12,578 nt of DNA from Tubulinosema ratisbonensis (lineage: Eukaryota; Microsporidia; Tubulinosematidae). The notes beneath the pieces are model-generated. The model had not been told where the DNA came from, ran no database searches, and saw only the letters and a program-made list of their open reading frames with translations. The stretch spans positions 1 to 12,578 of the forward strand of contig RCSS01000063.1 in assembly GCA_004000155.1 (NCBI GenBank), in the 5' to 3' direction. Numbering within the stretch: position 1 is the stretch's first letter; every line of letters begins with the position of its first letter. Below, in pieces: positions 1 to 6,711 of the stretch. Position numbers and translations under genes: made by a program.

Positions 1-114
1 AGAAAAATATTTCTTTTTTTGCACCTTACAAGTTAAACTCATCTGAGAATCGCAAATGCTGCATAGTATTCTTTTCTTTGGTAAATTTAAAAGACTGCAC
101 AACAATACCTCTTT
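1..114 (-). pseudogene. Partial Merlin/ISXO2-like transposase N-terminus, probably a relic
   Basis: On the minus strand a frame is open from just after a stop at 115-117 to the window edge, 38 codons. It reads a hydrophobic stretch (VLLCSLLNL), then ILCSICDSQMSL and a lysine-rich run ending KKKYFS. A C-x2-C followed by M-x-L and a basic or aromatic segment is the layout of the N-terminal zinc knuckle of IS1595/ISXO2 and Merlin transposases, where the second cysteine pair comes about 20 residues later, here beyond the window. Merlin elements are known from microsporidia. No ATG lies between the stop and the cysteines; the only Met is at 40-42, inside the motif. The copy is therefore 5'-truncated or frameshifted. 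The call rests on pattern recognition over 38 residues. Another CxxC protein is possible. Confidence 0.35.
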
Positions 115-117
115 CTA

Positions 118-504
118 GTTTCAATGGTCAATAATAAATGTTACTTTTTAAGGTTTTTGAAGCAAATCCTTTTCAAAAATGTTATATAGTTTTATTTATA
201 AACTTAATTAAATTTATTATATAAATTTAAATTTTATTAATTTAGGTATTTTTTATTTGTAATCTTAATTCAGAAAAAATAAGGAAAAAGAACCAAAGAA
301 TAATATTGAAAGACAACTTTTTGAATTTTATAAAAATATCTAATTTATAAAACAAATCATTTCTGAATTTATAATCAACTTTTATAAATTAAAATACATC
401 ATCACATTTAAAAAATATTTAAATTTATAATTAATTTTTAATAATTAAAAAATAATATATTTTATAATATTTAAATTACANNTTTAATCTAAAATTATTA
501 TTTA
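118..504. other. AT-rich intergenic stretch, no gene seen
   Basis: No coding frame, tRNA or clear hairpin can be supported here. The stretch is almost pure A+T from about 180 on, with short homopolymer runs, and two N bases at 481-482. It lies downstream (3') of the PI4-kinase gene, so it would contain that gene's 3' end signals. None can be singled out in such biased sequence. Confidence 0.6.
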
Positions 505-2388
505 TTATAAGTATCCATTAGAAAAATACTGGAAATGGTCATAAATACCCGTACTTCTACTTGTACATGCCAAATCAACCAATGAAACGATATACTTTTC
601 TATCTCTTTATTACAAATATCTAATTTAAATCTATTCTTAAAATCTAAAACTGAATTTCTATTTACACATTTTAAATGAGAATTTTGTATTAAAATTTCT
701 ACTATTCTGCACAACCTATCAGAATACTTTCTAAGAGTAAGGAAACCATCCACAAATAATTTTTTGAATTCTTCTAAAGAATTATCAAGAAGTTCAAAGT
801 ATTCTTGTGAAAATTTAAAAGGAGCTTTTTCTACATTGTAAAAACCAGGATGATCTCCAAGAATAAATCCAAAATCTACGTGAATAATGTGTCCTTCTTC
901 ATCTATGGATATATTACCATTGTGTCTGTCCTTTAACTGTAAAAAATAAGTGATTAATGAATAACCAACCAATGAATTTAGAAAATTCTTTTTTGCTTGC
1001 AAAAGATTGTTTTTAAAATTTTTGGCATAAAAATCAAGAAGTGAAAAATTCTTCTTTCCCAAATTCCTTTTCTTTAAATTATGTATAGAAGTCATGTTAG
1101 TCACAGTTTCAACCAACCCAGAATCATTTTCTATCAAATAAATTTCATAGTTTTTAATCCAAATTTCTTTTCCTTCTAACTCAAAGATTCTTTTAATCTC
1201 TGTCAATAATTGATACGCAATCAATTCTTGCTTAAAATCATTCCCTGATTTTACAATAAAAGAAAATATTTCGTACCCTTTAAGATCTTTAAACTCAGAA
1301 TTTTCTTTTATTTTTTTCTTTCTTAATTTCCAATCCTCATTTTTAATTGGTTTATTTTCTGTCAGTGAATCTAATTTTTCTATTATNTTTTCTTTTAAAT
1401 TTTTATTTTCTGGTAAGTTTTTTAAATTGTTAATTTGTTCCAATAAAAAAATGGCTGTATGTGTTTTAGGATCTATTTCTCTTTGTATCTCCTTAATTTC
1501 TTCAGCAAGCTCAATCACCATCACGTAAGGAGAATTTTTAGCTGAATCTAAAACATAAGAATCTTCCAATGAAATATTTAAAATAAATTTATCTGGAAGG
1601 AAAGGTACAATAATTTCTAAAGGTAATTCCATTTGTAATTTTGTTAATTCAATTTCTAACCCTTTTTGTTGAATATTTTTTGGTAAATCTTTTAACCTAA
1701 AAGTAATTTTTACTANTTCATTCAAAAAAATCAAATTTTTTTTAAAATTAAAANANNTTTNCNTNTCAGAAANTGTNNAATTNTTNAAATTTTCTTTTTT
1801 AATTCTAAAAATGTTTTCGTAATTGTCTAATTTTTCAGTTAAATTTTCTGACACGTTCCAAGTGATTGATTTTACAAAATAAACTAACAGTCCTTCTAAA
1901 CCCAAATACCCTTCTTTTCTTCTATTGGATTTCTTTTCAACCAAAGGAATTTTCTGATCAAATTCATCTGTAATAAGCATTTCTATATCTTCTTCCTTTA
2001 CACTTTGTTCTACAAAATTTTCTTTTACTTTATGCAAATCTAAAATTTGTGCAATTAAATTTTTACAAAAAAACAATTTTTCTGTGTTTAATAATTTGAT
2101 GAAAGATTTTAAGTGAAAGAAGAGAGAAACAGCAAATTTATAACTGTCACTTTTCTCTAAAAATAGGTTATAAATAGGAAAACTGATTACGTGGTTTGTA
2201 TGATAGAACATTATGTGTATTAGCTGTGGTAAGACTATTTCTAAATCATCTCTTTGTTTTAATTTGTCACAAATGTATTTATGTATACCTATACAAGGAT
2301 ATCTGTGTAAATAACTGACAGCCATCCATGTATCAAAGTATTTTGAGTTAAATAGCTTGTACAGCCAAACTTGTGAAGGAATTTTCAT
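505..2388 (-). CDS. PIK1: Phosphatidylinositol 4-kinase, type III beta (Pik1) family
   Basis: This enzyme should phosphorylate phosphatidylinositol on the 4-OH to make PI4P; in yeast and animals the beta/Pik1 form acts at the Golgi and nucleus and drives secretion. Residues 1-120 match the lipid-kinase-unique helical domain: WLYKLFNSKYFD, then the LPQLIHIM segment. Residues 125-345 are a low-complexity, Lys/Glu-rich linker containing ambiguous codons. The kinase domain spans about 351-627. It has the ATP-binding lysine K380 in IVKSGND, the WIKNYEIYLIENDSGLVE strand typical of PI4KB, the catalytic loop DRHNGN (D487, N492), and HVDFGF (D505) with a type III PI4K activation loop (APFKFSQEY). The C-terminus YDHFQYFSNGYL matches the family end. 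DRHNGN rather than the DRHLDN of Vps34 excludes class III PI3K, and the APFK loop favours beta over alpha. At 627 residues it is shorter than human PI4KB (about 800) or yeast Pik1 (about 1060). The ATG at 2388 sits just before the helical domain. Confidence 0.9.
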   Translation of the reverse strand: MKIPSQVWLYKLFNSKYFDTWMAVSYLHRYPCIGIHKYICDKLKQRDDLEIVLPQLIHIMFYHTNHVISFPIYNLFLEKSDSYKFAVSLFFHLKSFIKLLNTEKLFFCKNLIAQILDLHKVKENFVEQSVKEEDIEMLITDEFDQKIPLVEKKSNRRKEGYLGLEGLLVYFVKSITWNVSENLTEKLDNYENIFRIKKENXXNXTXSXXXXXFNFKKNLIFLNEXVKITFRLKDLPKNIQQKGLEIELTKLQMELPLEIIVPFLPDKFILNISLEDSYVLDSAKNSPYVMVIELAEEIKEIQREIDPKTHTAIFLLEQINNLKNLPENKNLKEXIIEKLDSLTENKPIKNEDWKLRKKKIKENSEFKDLKGYEIFSFIVKSGNDFKQELIAYQLLTEIKRIFELEGKEIWIKNYEIYLIENDSGLVETVTNMTSIHNLKKRNLGKKNFSLLDFYAKNFKNNLLQAKKNFLNSLVGYSLITYFLQLKDRHNGNISIDEEGHIIHVDFGFILGDHPGFYNVEKAPFKFSQEYFELLDNSLEEFKKLFVDGFLTLRKYSDRLCRIVEILIQNSHLKCVNRNSVLDFKNRFKLDICNKEIEKYIVSLVDLACTSRSTGIYDHFQYFSNGYL

Positions 2389-2622
2389 GATTTATTTTTA
2401 GAAGTAAATAAATAATAAAAAAAAAATAATAAATAATATTTAAAATAAATAATATTAAAATAAATTAAAATTATAAAAATATTATACCTTTTCTTTTAAT
2501 AAAATTACATGTAATATTGTAAAATATTACCTTGAGGAGTAGTTTATCGAATTATATAATTATCTTTCTTTTAAAAAAATGAGTTAAGGTAATTTCAAGA
2601 GACCACAAAATAACTACTGTAA

Positions 2623-2628
2623 GCGACA

Positions 2629-2664
<36 letters not shown>

Positions 2665-2695
2665 CAGGTCGTGAGTTCGATCCTCACTTGTCGCA
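2623..2695 (+). tRNA. tRNA-Phe (anticodon GAA)
   Basis: This is a 73-base cloverleaf with no intron. The acceptor stem GCGACAA (2623-2629) pairs with TTGTCGC (2688-2694), with discriminator A2695. The D stem is GCTC/GAGC (2632-2635 with 2644-2647). The anticodon arm is TCAGA-CTGAAGA-TCTGC with GAA at 2656-2658 and T33. The T arm is GTGAG-TTCGATC-CTCAC. The A box TAGCTCAGTTGG (2630-2641) is perfect and the B box is AGTTCGATCC. One oddity is that the outermost anticodon-stem pair (2649 with 2665) is T opposite C. The gene ends 35 bases before the ORC4 start codon on the same strand. CCA is not encoded, as expected for a eukaryotic nuclear tRNA. Confidence 0.97.
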
Positions 2696-2700
2696 TTTTT
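2696..2700 (+). terminator. RNA polymerase III T-run terminator of tRNA-Phe
   Basis: Five T residues directly follow the discriminator base of the tRNA. A run of at least four Ts on the non-template strand is the normal Pol III stop. The position is as expected, although T runs are common in this DNA. Confidence 0.75.
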
Positions 2701-2730
2701 AAATTAAAATAAAAATTTTTCAATTTTTCT

Positions 2731-3480
2731 ATGAACATAGAGGTAGAAATCTTAAGAAAATTTAAAGAAGAAATAAAGAACTTAAAAGAATTTTTGAAAG
2801 AAGAAAGAGGGAATATCTTGTTAAGCGGATTAGACATAGACTTAATTTACACAATAATCCAACTTACAGCCACCAAAAAAGTGATTTATGAGAAAAATGA
2901 ACCTATTAAGGACAAAAAAAGTGCTTTAAGATTACTTTATATTGATGATTTGACCACTTTGACAAAACAAATAACCATTTACAACGCATTAGAAGAATCA
3001 AAAGACATGCTTGTAATTTTAATTTCCCAATCTCATAACTGTATAGAGAACTTAGAAAAAAGAATCAAATCAAGGTTTAGCAACAAAAAAATATTTTTCA
3101 AATATTTTGATGATAAACAAATTATTCCAACATTAAAAGCATACAAAAACAATGCTTTAAAAAAGAAATATAAATTATTTAACCATAATATTAACTCTCT
3201 TTTAAATCTTTTAACTGATTTACATTTACATTTGATTATTTTATTTTTTAACTTAAAATCGCCAGTAAAATTTGTTAATTTGATAGAGGAATACAATAAG
3301 TTTATGGTTAATAAGAGTGGATTAAAGAATTCTGATAGTATTTTTATAAAAGAATGTTATTTTGATTTGATTTATTTGAATGTGATTGATGAAAAAGGAG
3401 TTTTACAAATTAATTATTCTGAGTTTAAAAGGTATGTAAAAGAAAAGAGAGCTCTTTTTATTTACAACCTTATTGAATAA
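2731..3480 (+). CDS. ORC4: Origin recognition complex subunit 4-like protein, minimal form
   Basis: ORC4 is an AAA+ subunit of the six-part complex that marks replication origins and loads MCM helicase in the nucleus. The strongest evidence is NLEKRIKSRFSNKKIFF (residues 107-123), which matches the ORC4 box VII signature EKRVKSRFSHRQI, the region carrying the inter-subunit arginine finger (R111/R115 are candidates). Upstream, LLYIDDL (68-74) fits Walker B. NILLSGLDIDLIYTII (28-43) sits where Walker A belongs but lacks the GKT loop, so ATP binding is doubtful; yeast Orc4 also lacks a standard Walker A. The C-terminal part (LHLHLIILFFNL, then FVNLIEEYNKFM to NVIDEKGVLQI, 164-227) aligns by eye with the ORC4 lid and winged helix. 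Its 249 residues compare with 436 in human and 529 in yeast. The start ATG is 35 bases after the tRNA, so its promoter must overlap or precede the tRNA gene. Confidence 0.78.
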   Translation: MNIEVEILRKFKEEIKNLKEFLKEERGNILLSGLDIDLIYTIIQLTATKKVIYEKNEPIKDKKSALRLLYIDDLTTLTKQITIYNALEESKDMLVILISQSHNCIENLEKRIKSRFSNKKIFFKYFDDKQIIPTLKAYKNNALKKKYKLFNHNINSLLNLLTDLHLHLIILFFNLKSPVKFVNLIEEYNKFMVNKSGLKNSDSIFIKECYFDLIYLNVIDEKGVLQINYSEFKRYVKEKRALFIYNLIE

Positions 3481-3716
3481 ATATTTAATCACTATTTCTT
3501 TTTCAAGAAAAAATAGCGCACATTTTTATAAATAGTTTATTTAACCAAAGCCTGAAAAATAAGGTAGACTTAAGAAATCAACAGTGCACTTGTATTCTTT
3601 GTAATTAAAATTATTTTAAAAAAAAGAAGGGTTTTGTCTCAGATATTCAGAATAAGAAAGTTTAAATTGTGATTTTTCTCATGAAAAAATTTACTTAATA
3701 AACATGAAATATTTTT
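3481..3716. other. Convergent intergenic spacer with hairpin and repeat relic
   Basis: This spacer separates the 3' ends of the ORC4-like (plus) and helicase-like (minus) genes. It starts with an imperfect hairpin (CTATTTCTTTTTC at 3492-3504 against GAAAAAATAG at 3507-3516) 11 bases after the ORC4 stop, which could shape the ORC4 mRNA end. It also contains the relic at 3543-3589 that matches the GC-rich island near 9950. No coding frame is supported. Confidence 0.5.
3543..3589 (+). repeat. Eroded partial copy of the 9948-9996 element
   Basis: AACCAAAGCCTG (3543-3554), TAAGGTAGACTTA (3560-3572) and GTGCAC (3584-3589) are identical to 9948-9959, 9965-9977 and 9991-9996. The order is the same, the first spacer is the same length, and the second is two bases shorter. 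Many of the differing bases are A here where the other copy has G or C, as expected for a decaying copy drifting toward the AT-rich background. After GTGCAC the similarity stops. Twenty-five bases in two exact blocks at matching spacing are very unlikely by chance at this base composition. Confidence 0.8.
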
Positions 3717-5792
3717 TCATAAATAACTTAAATATCCTTCATTTTTCCCGCTAACAATACAAACAATCCCTTTATTATTAAACTTAGCTTCTTTTTTACC
3801 ATTAACACTAACCCTTTTATGTTCTAAAACCTTATCCCCGTTAAAATTAAACAAAAATAAATCAGTTTCACAATTACCTTTCAAAACAATCTGATCATTT
3901 TTCAAAAAATATTTTACTTGGTCATTCTTATTGATCAACTTGTTAATAGTTTTAAGTATGAAAACACTTTTTTCTTTTTGTTCATATACAAATATAAAAA
4001 ATAAACAATTTAGTAAACTCAAAATAGAATAAGTTAATTTTGACTTTTTTTGGTTGATAAGATTGTAAAATTCATAAATAAAATCATTTTTTTGACATGG
4101 TATTGGAAAGTCAACAAAAATGTTTTTGTTGATTTCATCGAAAATTCTATTTCCTGTTGGTTTTTCTAAGTTAATTTCATTAAGTTTTGTATTGAATTTT
4201 ATTTTTTTGAATTCATAAGCTTTGCTTAGTAAAATTAATACATCTTTATCTGTGATGATTGTACTACCAAAGAATAAATCAATGTTTTCTTGGTGTAAAT
4301 CAAATCTGTCTACTAATTTTCCTTTTTTTGTAGGTAAAAATTGGTTATTTCCATATTTTACTAAGTCAAAATAAATAATCTTTTTTATAAAATGCTTTAC
4401 TTCTTCTCTCTCGTAGTTGTAAAATGTATTTTTGTACAATTCTTCTAAACTTTCTTCTCTCTGCAAAACACTGTTTACTAAATTAAACAAACTAGTTTTC
4501 AACTTTAAGTCTTTTGGTTTACAAAGTTTGTCTCCTAAAAAAACAACCTTTTGACCTTCCTTTCTATTCAAAAAANAAGGTTTAATTTTATCAATCTTTG
4601 AGAAAATAATACTTTTAGCCTGTAAATTTAAAAAAGAATCGGATATTAAAATGTCAATTTTACCTTCATTGAAATATTCTTGGATTATTGACCTTTGATT
4701 AAAAAGTGTTTCTTTAGTGATAATACAAATCTGTTGAGAAATAAAATTCTGTTGCTCTTTTGTTAGTTCAGGTATTTCATAGAAATTAATTTCACTTTGG
4801 ATCCCCAATCTTTTTTTAAAAATTTCATAAATTAACTTTTTAGAGGTTGTAAAAATAAGAATAGGCTTTGTAAGTTCATCAATTAATTTCAATATTTCAC
4901 TGTTATGACTCTCCAAATCAGAATTATTCCAACAAAAATATCCTAAGTGGTTACTTTCTTCCTCCAAAAAAGTGATTTGATTTTTGCTAGGAGTGCAAAA
5001 TTCCATTTCATAAAAAGTATTTTTAAACAAAAATACTTCCTTGGGAAATATCTGAAAATATTCACACAATTTTACCAAATTTCTCACTTGATAATAAAAC
5101 AAAAATACCTTTTTATTTTTACATTTTACAAAAATAGATTCATCTTGAACATTTACCAGAACCACCTTTTCTTTTAACTTTTGTCTTCTACTTTTTAAGG
5201 TAGTAAAAACTTCAATTTTTTTATTTTTCAAAAATAAATTAATTTCTTCATCATCACAAATCACCGAAATATTATTTTTATCTTTAAAAGTGTAAAATAA
5301 AATACTGAATTTTATATCAAAACCAATAGGAAAGAGAAACAATTTTGATTTATCAGTTAATAATTTTTGTAATTTTTCTTCAATATGAGAAAAAATAAAA
5401 TTATCTTCCAATTCTTTTGAATATTTTTTTATTGTTTTTTTATTTTTTAAAATAATTTTGTTAAATTGGTATTCTTCTAAATTTTCTTCAAATTCTTTTT
5501 TAAATTTACAATCTAAACATTTCTCTTTTAAACATCCTTCACAGTAAACATTCTTAATTTTTAAAACTTTCTTGGTTTCTTCTAACAAAAAAGAATCTTC
5601 TTTTATTGTGCTAATTTCTTCCAAATTGTTTATTATTAGTTCTACTTTGTTGATATCCTTGAATTCACTGTAAAGCTGTGATTCTGTTTCTAATAAGTCA
5701 TTTTTATTGTAATTTAAATTTATAATAGTCTTTAATTCTTGTTCTGTAAATTTGACAAGCAAAGAAGAAAGTGTTTTATCAAAAATATTCAT
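3717..5792 (-). CDS. Degenerate Ski2-like helicase-fold protein (Brr2/Slh1/Mer3 group), predicted inactive
   Basis: The order of segments follows a single Ski2-like helicase cassette. LFLFPIGFDIKFSILF (151-166) sits at motif I without the GxGKT loop. KVFLFYYQVRNL (229-239) may sit at the DExH strand without the acidic residues. HLGYFCWNNSDLESHNSEIL, then KPILIFTTSKKL (282-320), fits the start of RecA2. RSIIQEYFNEGKIDILISDSF (367-387) fits the motif IV/V region, and the motif V-VI segment between 390 and 411 is almost deleted before KEGQKVVFLGDK. A winged helix follows (433-500, FLPTKKGKLVDRF), then a Sec63-type ratchet (AYEFKKIKF, 525-533). The C-terminal strand region (EHKRVSVNGKKEAKF, 657-671) resembles the final FN3-like domain of Brr2/Slh1. 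The N-terminal 140 residues contain a C-x2-C-x4-C-x2-C cluster (C84, C87, C92, C95). Brr2 and Slh1 normally carry two cassettes (over 1900 residues), and Brr2's second is inactive. This 691-residue protein could be such a cassette alone. Family membership is inferred from eye alignment; the exact orthologue is unresolved. Confidence 0.55.
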   Translation of the reverse strand: MNIFDKTLSSLLVKFTEQELKTIINLNYNKNDLLETESQLYSEFKDINKVELIINNLEEISTIKEDSFLLEETKKVLKIKNVYCEGCLKEKCLDCKFKKEFEENLEEYQFNKIILKNKKTIKKYSKELEDNFIFSHIEEKLQKLLTDKSKLFLFPIGFDIKFSILFYTFKDKNNISVICDDEEINLFLKNKKIEVFTTLKSRRQKLKEKVVLVNVQDESIFVKCKNKKVFLFYYQVRNLVKLCEYFQIFPKEVFLFKNTFYEMEFCTPSKNQITFLEEESNHLGYFCWNNSDLESHNSEILKLIDELTKPILIFTTSKKLIYEIFKKRLGIQSEINFYEIPELTKEQQNFISQQICIITKETLFNQRSIIQEYFNEGKIDILISDSFLNLQAKSIIFSKIDKIKPXFLNRKEGQKVVFLGDKLCKPKDLKLKTSLFNLVNSVLQREESLEELYKNTFYNYEREEVKHFIKKIIYFDLVKYGNNQFLPTKKGKLVDRFDLHQENIDLFFGSTIITDKDVLILLSKAYEFKKIKFNTKLNEINLEKPTGNRIFDEINKNIFVDFPIPCQKNDFIYEFYNLINQKKSKLTYSILSLLNCLFFIFVYEQKEKSVFILKTINKLINKNDQVKYFLKNDQIVLKGNCETDLFLFNFNGDKVLEHKRVSVNGKKEAKFNNKGIVCIVSGKNEGYLSYL

Positions 5793-5883
5793 AAAATAAA
5801 TTAATATTTTTTTATTAATTTAATAATGTTTATTGCACAAAGAAATGAATTTAAAAATATTTATTTTATATTATTTTTTAATC

Positions 5884-5980
5884 AATTAATTTATATTTAA
5901 TTTTTTAATTAATTAATTTATATTTAATTTTTAATTTTAATTTATTTTTAATTTTTAATTTTAATTTATTTTTAATTTTT
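5884..5980. repeat. Short AT-only tandem repeats
   Basis: Two kinds of unit lie side by side. A 22-base unit at 5884-5905 recurs exactly at 5911-5932 (period 27), and a 24-base unit at 5933-5956 recurs exactly at 5957-5980. Units are made only of A and T and contain TTAATTTAT-like cores. They lie between the start of the helicase-like gene (5792) and the stop of the first HAD gene (6008), both on the minus strand, so they occupy the helicase-like gene's upstream region. Replication slippage is the simplest origin. Confidence 0.85.
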
Positions 5981-6007
5981 TGATTTTTTTATTTATATTT
6001 ACAAAAT

Positions 6008-6700
6008 TTATTCTTTATTAATTTTCTTTAACAAATATTTGTAATCTTCAGCATTGGTCACAAGATAACCATTCCATCCAAATTTCTTCGCACTTTCAAT
6101 GTTAACTAATTTATCATCAAAAAAATGTACCTTCTTTTTATCTCGTATTTTTAAAAATTTTTCTACAATGTGAAANACTTTCTCTTCTGGTTTGCAGATA
6201 AAATTCTTGTTTTCGTAATCACAATGAAAAATGTAATCCATGTGCTCTAATAATCCCATTCTTTCTAAAACTAAGTATGAATGTTTGTGATCAGAATTGG
6301 TTAAACAAATTTTTATTCCTTCCAATTTCTTAAAAAGTTCTTTTCCTTCATGATCAAAGTTAATAACTGCGTAATCCTCTACATCTCTTTCAAGCAGTTC
6401 GTTGTATACTTCTTCGGTTACATTATATTCATGTACAAATCCTTTTATGGCTACGCCATATTTTTCAGAAAATTTGTTTAAAATATTCCATGCTTCGTCA
6501 TGAGAATACCCTTGTTTAAACAGAAATTCTAAGTATTTCTTTCTTCNGGCTTGTTTTATCTCCAAATTTTCTGGGTATAATGTTTCATCAATGTCAAAAA
6601 TATAAATGTGTTGGTGTGGTTGGGTNNTTAAATTTGTTTTTAATTTTTTGAGTGAGTTTTTACAAATTGGAATAAATTTATCGTAGTGATTTTTTAGCAT
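6008..6700 (-). CDS. HAD-superfamily phosphatase, Sdt1/Phm8 pyrimidine 5'-nucleotidase-like (copy 1)
   Basis: This is a class I HAD hydrolase of 230 residues. Motif I is FDIDETLYP (nucleophile D36, general acid D38). Motif II is T134 in CLTNSD, motif III is K170 in CKP, and motif IV is HFFDDKLVN (D195, D196). About 95 helical residues between motifs I and II form a C1-type cap. The pattern TN...H...LG...YIFHCDYENK..CKP...HFFDD matches Sdt1/Phm8, which dephosphorylate UMP/CMP-type nucleotides or lysophosphatidate; the substrate here is unknown. A longer reading to 6757 would start at TTG. The ATG at 6700 is preferred because the following YDKFIPICKN aligns with FKKFVPLNHN of the neighbouring paralogue and because a CCCC motif sits right upstream. 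No signal peptide or membrane segment is seen, so it should be cytosolic. Single N bases give three unreadable codons. Confidence 0.85.
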   Translation of the reverse strand: MLKNHYDKFIPICKNSLKKLKTNLXTQPHQHIYIFDIDETLYPENLEIKQAXRKKYLEFLFKQGYSHDEAWNILNKFSEKYGVAIKGFVHEYNVTEEVYNELLERDVEDYAVINFDHEGKELFKKLEGIKICLTNSDHKHSYLVLERMGLLEHMDYIFHCDYENKNFICKPEEKXFHIVEKFLKIRDKKKVHFFDDKLVNIESAKKFGWNGYLVTNAEDYKYLLKKINKE

Positions 6701-6711
6701 TTGGGGTAAAA
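6701..6711 (-). promoter_or_regulatory. CCC-type start-proximal signal of HAD copy 1
   Basis: On the minus strand the bases before the ATG at 6700 read TTTTACCCCAA. A CCC or GGG motif within about 15 bases upstream of the start codon is an established microsporidian promoter/start signal (Encephalitozoon, Nosema, Anncaliia). The CCCC at 6703-6706 is conspicuous in this AT-rich setting and supports the ATG at 6700. The other genes here lack an obvious equivalent. Confidence 0.4.

Noticed and set aside
505..2388. Vps34-type PI3-kinase
   Set aside because: The catalytic loop is DRHNGN rather than DRHLDN, and the helical domain, DSG-x-VE strand and C-terminus follow PI4KB/Pik1.
2649..2837. 62-codon minus-strand frame crossing the tRNA
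   Set aside because: Its end, reading VRIELTTCRSSV, is the translated complement of the tRNA T and anticodon arms, and the rest is antisense to ORC4.
3033..3296. 87-codon minus-strand frame inside ORC4
   Set aside because: Antisense to a gene with clear family motifs; the protein is AT-biased filler without recognisable domains.
4947..5177. 76-codon plus-strand frame inside the helicase-like gene
   Set aside because: Antisense shadow; composition is mostly Phe, Ile and Lys, as expected from AT-rich complement.
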